Source: Dicaeum eximium (Eukaryota > Chordata > Aves > Passeriformes > Dicaeidae). From it: 64,000 nt of DNA. Location of the stretch: assembly GCA_013396995.1 (NCBI GenBank), contig VWZP01003801.1, positions 560,144-624,143 on the forward strand. The letters are read 5' to 3'. Positions 58,613-64,000 of the stretch are shown here, piece by piece. Every line of letters starts with the position of its first letter. Within the stretch, counting starts at the first letter, position 1. The notes beneath the pieces were generated by a model that saw nothing but the letters and a program-made list of their open reading frames with translations, made no database searches and was not told the origin of the DNA. A program made the translations under genes and the position numbers.

Positions 58613-61600
58613 GATCCTCCCCAAGCAGTTACCTTTTCTGGACCTTTGGCACTCACCCAAGTGATCTTTCAGCCAGAATCTCCTGGCCTAAAATAAATTC
58701 AGCAATATTCACTGCGGCATCCCTGTGCTTCTCTTTTGGGATACCTGATGCTTATGTCCCAACCTGGGCAGAGGCTGGTTTTGTAAAGTTTATCTGGGTG
58801 CAGTAACACCACAACCCAGCAGTGCATCCTTGCAGAGAGAGATTTCTGCCTGTCTGTCCCAGCCAGAGCAATCCTGCTTTGTTGTCTGTACATGAGAAGG
58901 TCGGGAAAGGGTGGAATAGGCTCAGCATGAAGCACAAACTATCCAGACTTGGACCTCTAAATCTCTTTGGTCAATGTTAGTCAACTCTGATTTGTATCAA
59001 AGCCCAATATTATCACTTATTGATTATTAAATGTGCCACAAATGGTTAATATTTTGTGAACAGTTGGTCACAGGCTGCCTGTGGCACTGAGTATTTGTCT
59101 CTTACTCTCTGAGTCAGCCAAAGTCCTGAAATTTTCTCCTTTTTACTTCTGCAAGTTTGTCTGTTGGGCTCCTGAAGTTCATGGAGAGAAGTGAGAAAAC
59201 TTGCCCCTATACTCCCACATTTCCTTGGGAAGCACATCCCAGCAGACTGTGGAGCAGCCAAAGTGGATTTGGGATGCCCTTGGCACTCACAAAAACACCC
59301 TTGACCCTGCTGTCCCATAGCAAGTGCTGCTGGAGGCCATTGGCTCCATGGAGGAGCTGCATGGCCAGGCTGGGCTGTTGCAGTGACCAGGCTCCATCCT
59401 GAGCAGGGCCTGGCACTGCCTGGTGACAGAGCTGGGTAAGGCATGGAGCAGAGCACACAGTGCAGGCTGTGGTGGACCCCTGGGAGCTTTCCCATCCAGT
59501 GCCTCAGAGGCCCTGTGAAGCCATGTGGAGAGGGATATGGCATCTGTCAGGCACAGCCCTTGCCTGCTGGAGCTCAGGACACAGGCACCATCTCCAGCCA
59601 GAGCAGAGGATGCTGCCACATGCCCACTGCACCTGGCTTCAGCTCAGGTTTCCCCTCAAGATGAATTCATGCCACCCCTGAAGTCTTTGCCTGGGTCACT
59701 GCCTGAATTTTGCATCCCTACTGGGAGACTAAGCTCCCAGTTCTCCCAGTAAGATACAGGTTTAAATACAGGTCATGTTTCTGCTGTTCTCCACCAGCAA
59801 AACAGCTGTTTGCTCTAAACATGAAGATATTTTTGTAAGAGCAAAAGCATGAATTATTTCAAACTTGCCTCAGGATGAATTTTCAAGGGTACTGCGGAGA
59901 CTGTTTCCACAACAAAACGGGAGGTCTTCTCCTACTGAATTGTTCATGTTACTTTCATGAGTGATAGAAAAGAGGCTATCTTTTTTTAAATGACAGCAGA
60001 TACCTGGAATGGGAATTTGTTTCCATAAATCCTTTGGAAACTATTGTTGTTGATGTTGTCTAATCTGGCCAAAAGTTCAATTTGGCAATTTTTATTAAGC
60101 CTTGCTGTTAGGTATAGGCAATTAGCTTAAAAAAATATCAGATAGGATCTCTGCTGTGTTTGCAATGCCTGTTGCTCTGATCCTTACCTGGTGGGAAATG
60201 GTTTTGGAGGAGCACAGCCACATCTTTGTAGCTGTTTACATCACATTTCTGACAGAGCTCCACCCTGCTTTCCCCATTTGTACTTTGTTTTTCATGAATA
60301 AAGGTCATGGCATTGGCATCACAAAAAATATTGTTGCTGTAGAAGGAATTCAGCTGTCCCCTCTGGGTAATAAACAATAATGTACTCCAAGGCTGGCAGG
60401 GCAGCAATCAGAGATGGAAGAGAAGGCCAAGACCCATTGAGATCTCTGCAGAGCTCCAGCATCCCACAAGTCAGCTGCCTCCCTGCCTGTGCTGGGCCAC
60501 TGCAGACTCTGCACGGTCTCTCACATTTTGGCCAGTCTGGATTTAGGCACCCCCAGCTGCTGGCAGGGGTCTGTTGTGGGTACCTGCCTCCCAGCCAGTC
60601 ACACCAGTGGAATTTGCTGTCTCACAGTCAAAGGGCATTTTCTCTGCAACAATGTCACACATTAGCCCAACACTCCCTGTGAGTGTTGGTGGCCTGGGGA
60701 CGTGGTTACCAGATGTAGCTGCCAGCCCCTGGTGCCCCTCTCTGGAGTGCTCTCCAAGGAGGTGCTGTGGCCAGGACACGTTTTTTTGTCTGCTGGCTGT
60801 GTGGCTCTGACCTGGCTGTAGCCCAGCTACACCACACATCATTTTAGCCATGTTGTATCTAGATCAGGGAATAAATGTCTAGGAACTATATCCCTTGATT
60901 CAGCTATAAAGTAAATGAGATCTCTCCTGTGTTTCTGCATTAATATCCACATTGACCTCCGTGTTTGTGCTCATGTCAAAATCACCACTTGTCTTTTGGC
61001 TCAAAAGCCATTCTTCTAATCTTTTGTTATGTGTGAGGCTCTCAAGCTGTCTGGTGTTTTTTCCTCCTTTCAGGCTGCCAGTACTTTCCAGCAAGATGAA
61101 ATTTTAAATAGCTGCAATATTCCAGGAGTAATTTCATCACCAGTGCCTGTAGAAACACCCCCCTAAACTTATGGTCCATGGTTTTATGATTCTCTGGACA
61201 TGGATCAAAATCTCAATTGTTCTGAGAATATGAGGGAAATGAGGAGAAGTTGCTGCATTATTGCTACAGCCAAGGACACACAACAGCCAACAAGCAAAAG
61301 CTCAACATCAAAAGCATTGGGAATACTTTTAGCACAAACACTACTCAAACAATTCCCAATTCAGTAGAAAGCATACTGGAGAAAAATCTCCAGGTTAGGC
61401 AAACCTTGAGCTTTCTTTCCCAGGATCACACCAGTTGAGTAGCAAATCAAATTCTACAGAAGTAGTTGGGGATTTTATTAGTAAACAGCCTAGAAGTGAA
61501 TTCCTTGTTTTTTCTCAGTTAGATATGTTTGAAACAGAGAATTGTCTGAATAATAATTAATACTTGTTTTTACATGGTGCTTTAGCATATTCCCAGAAAT

Positions 61601-64000
61601 TATAATTTAAGGGGTACAGATCTTCCTTGTTGCAAAGCCCTCAAGGTTCCTGTGGCAACAGCCAGGAATCAGATAAAATAGAAGCAATTAATAAAGTATT
61701 TAATCATTAAAAATTTTCCAACACCAGAAGATTTTGCAAATCACCCAGCAGGTTTTGTACATCCTCTGGCACTTCAAATTTTGTCAGTAATGAAAGATAA
61801 ATGAATATTGAATACAAGTATAAGGCTTAAAACAATGTCACATGGGTGTCACATGCTAGTGTGCACAAAAATAATATTTGAAGGGAGCTGTTCAAATAAA
61901 ATAAAAATAGTTTATTTTTTAAATAAAGCAATCTCCTCTTGATTATTAAAAGACTAAAAGCTGCCTTAAAGAGGTTCTAAGGCCATCATGCTCCCATTTT
62001 CCCTTAGCAATGACTAAATAGTGGCCAAATTGATGTCCCTGTTTAAAGTTTCCACATCTCTTAGTACTTTGCATTGTATTTCCTCTGTGAAATTTCCTAA
62101 CTTCTGCTAACCATGTAGGCTTGGGCAGCCTGCAGAGCCCATCCACACTCTGTAGGAATTGGTTTTGGTGTTGCTCTAGCAACCCCAAATCAGTACTGAG
62201 TAACCAGAGGTGCTGTACATCCTCACTGCTATTAAGAATTAAGGCAGCAGTTATGATGATCAAGCCTAATACCCTTCAAGGAAATTGCAATTCTCTCTTT
62301 TATTCCTCCCCTATGTTTTAATTTGATGTAACTTCTATTCCTGGTGCTGCTTGCTGCAGCACACTCTCCATGACTGGAGAGCCATTCTTTCCTTTGCTCA
62401 AAGTGTCTCCAGACAGGAAGTCAGGTTGGAATGAATCCTTTATGACCCTGCAGCAATGTAAAGGGAGAAGGAGCTCACCCACTGGAGAATCCAGATCCTC
62501 TTTTACTTTACACCAGAGCTGACTGCATTTTGGAAGAAAGAAATGAATCCTTTTCTATTTTTTCTAAATGTGAAGCTCCTTTAATTCACCCTTTTAAAGC
62601 ATTTGGGGATCATCTGATGAAAAGTCCTACAGAAACACAAGGCATCCCTGCTGCTTGGGTTGCAAAGCTAAAGCTCATGCTCTGAAAAGAGAAGTGTGCT
62701 TAGAACAAAGAGCTTTTGAACACAAAAACAAACCATGGCAATGCATGCTGACAAACACTTCATCTGTCTGCTGCCATTTACATATTTTTACATATCCATG
62801 GAGTACTGCTGAGGGCCTTGGTCACCTTGACCTGACACAAGCCTGTTTAAGCTTTCTTCAAAATTAGTCTCTGCTGCCACTCAGGTATTTTTTGCCATTG
62901 CTTTTGTTTGTTATTCATCTTTGAATTGTTTCCAGTCTGAAAGCATCTTTCTGGTCCCAGAACTGTACAGAATGTATCAGGCAATCCTCTAGGGGCACTG
63001 AAAGAAAACCTAAAACTCTCTCCCCCATGGCTCTTACACATTCAACACATATCCTTTTGATTTCAGACCTTGTTTTAGGTCTACACAAGAAAGGCTTTTA
63101 CATCTTTAATCGGGTTTGGTTGGTTTTTTTCCCCTTTAGTTTTGATTTCTTCCAGTTTTCTGGATAGATTTCACACAGCTTGCCACCACAGCTCTAGAGG
63201 ACAATAAAAAAATGTATGGGAACTCCTCCAAAGTACGTGTTTGCAAGGCGTGCTATGCCAGGAACATCATTACCAGAGTCCCAGTAAATAATCCAGAACC
63301 AATGCCATAACTTTTATGTGTACCAGGGGCACTGAAACCCATTCTGAAATACTTGGCAAGTCTGCCCTTAAACTAGGATATATTGTATTGATATTGGCTG
63401 TGATCAACCACAACATTCCTTGGTTTTGAGGTATTATTTCTGGAGGGGGAGGTTTTGTGATGCCAGTTCTTGTCATATGTTTTCCTGTCTCACCCTATCT
63501 CCAAGCCCAGCTAATCTGATGATATCCAACTGTCCTAATGAGCTGCATCTACTTCTAGGCTGAAGCGTTGACAGCTGCCTGTTCTATTGCCAACAAAAAC
63601 TTCTGAGACAACTGTATCTCATTCCTGCAAGTACGCAAATCACTTCATTTCTAGCACAAATATGAGACATAATGATATTTCTTTTCACTGATCCAGGTCG
63701 AAAAGAGGTGTGTAAAAAAGGCCATCCAGCACTCAATTATTTCCTCACGTGCAGTTTAATCCTTCAGCTGGAAACAAGGGTTATGTCTGTTGGTTACAGA
63801 GAAATTAAGGGCTCATAACCCTTACAGCAGAGGTACAGTCACATGGGCTAAGGTCACCGAGAAGAGAAGGACGTGTTCCTCCAATTAATGTTGGCATGTG
63901 TTTATTTATATTTTTATACATTGGTAGTTCTTCAATTTGCTGTTCTTGGATTCAGAGCTCTTGGCAAGAGTTTCAGCTTGTTCTTATTCATGTAGGATTT
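58613..64000. other. Upstream non-genic DNA, second part
   Basis: No recognised gene on either strand. Segments at 59.1-59.7 kb and 60.4-60.8 kb are GC-richer and carry chance open frames up to 165 codons without family resemblance. An exon-like segment at 60188-60336 is treated as a lead, not a gene. An AT-rich low-complexity stretch lies at about 61875-61928. Confidence 0.6.

Noticed and set aside
59046..59543. 165-codon minus-strand open frame upstream of SLC6A6
   Set aside because: It is GC-rich with a chance lack of stops. No domain, signal peptide or conserved motif is recognised, and overlapping open frames occur on the other strand.
1..64000. CRISPR arrays, operons, tRNA or rRNA genes, intact transposons
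   Set aside because: No regularly spaced repeats, tRNA box sequences, rRNA words or transposase/reverse-transcriptase frames were recognised. The window is eukaryotic nuclear DNA with one intron-rich gene.

Overview
The window is vertebrate nuclear DNA, most likely from a bird. It carries one recognisable protein-coding gene, SLC6A6, the sodium- and chloride-dependent taurine transporter TauT, on the minus strand. Thirteen coding exons can be placed to the base between 28400 (start codon) and 1691 (stop codon). Their lengths sum to 1863 nt, giving 620 codons plus a stop, the length of mammalian TauT as I remember it, and every intron phase closes. The bird assignment rests on a CR1-like LINE fragment near 39.8 kb, the compact repeat-poor introns, and protein differences from mammals; the species cannot be told.

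Layout, left to right. 1-1690 is 3'UTR in the last exon and probably continues beyond the left edge. 1691-28400 holds coding exons 13 to 1, separated by introns of 114 bp to about 5.9 kb. All placed introns are GT-AG except the 114-bp intron at 13745-13858, which is GC-AG. 28401-28411 is the end of the 5'UTR. 28412 to about 51877 is inferred to be one large first intron of about 23.5 kb. It holds a CR1 fragment, a second CpG-rich patch (about 49.69-49.99 kb) and several exon-like segments that cannot be confirmed by eye. 51.3-52.6 kb is a strong CpG island with a TATA-like box and a candidate non-coding first exon; it contains a 27-base assembly gap. 52.7-64 kb is upstream sequence with no recognisable gene.

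The protein has the features expected of SLC6: a TM1 GNVWRFPYL motif, two extracellular cysteines, three N-glycosylation sequons in the second extracellular loop, twelve predicted membrane segments, and the family C-terminus ending ETMM. Residues linked to human disease or substrate selectivity (Ala78, Gly399, Gly57, Phe58, Leu306, Glu406) are unchanged. Position 322, a reported PKC-regulated serine in mammals, is cysteine here, and it lies beside the GC-AG splice junction.

I see no CRISPR array, operon, complete mobile element or clearly novel biological system. The best leads are the S322C change, the GC-AG mini-intron, and a possible unannotated minus-strand transcript in intron 1.
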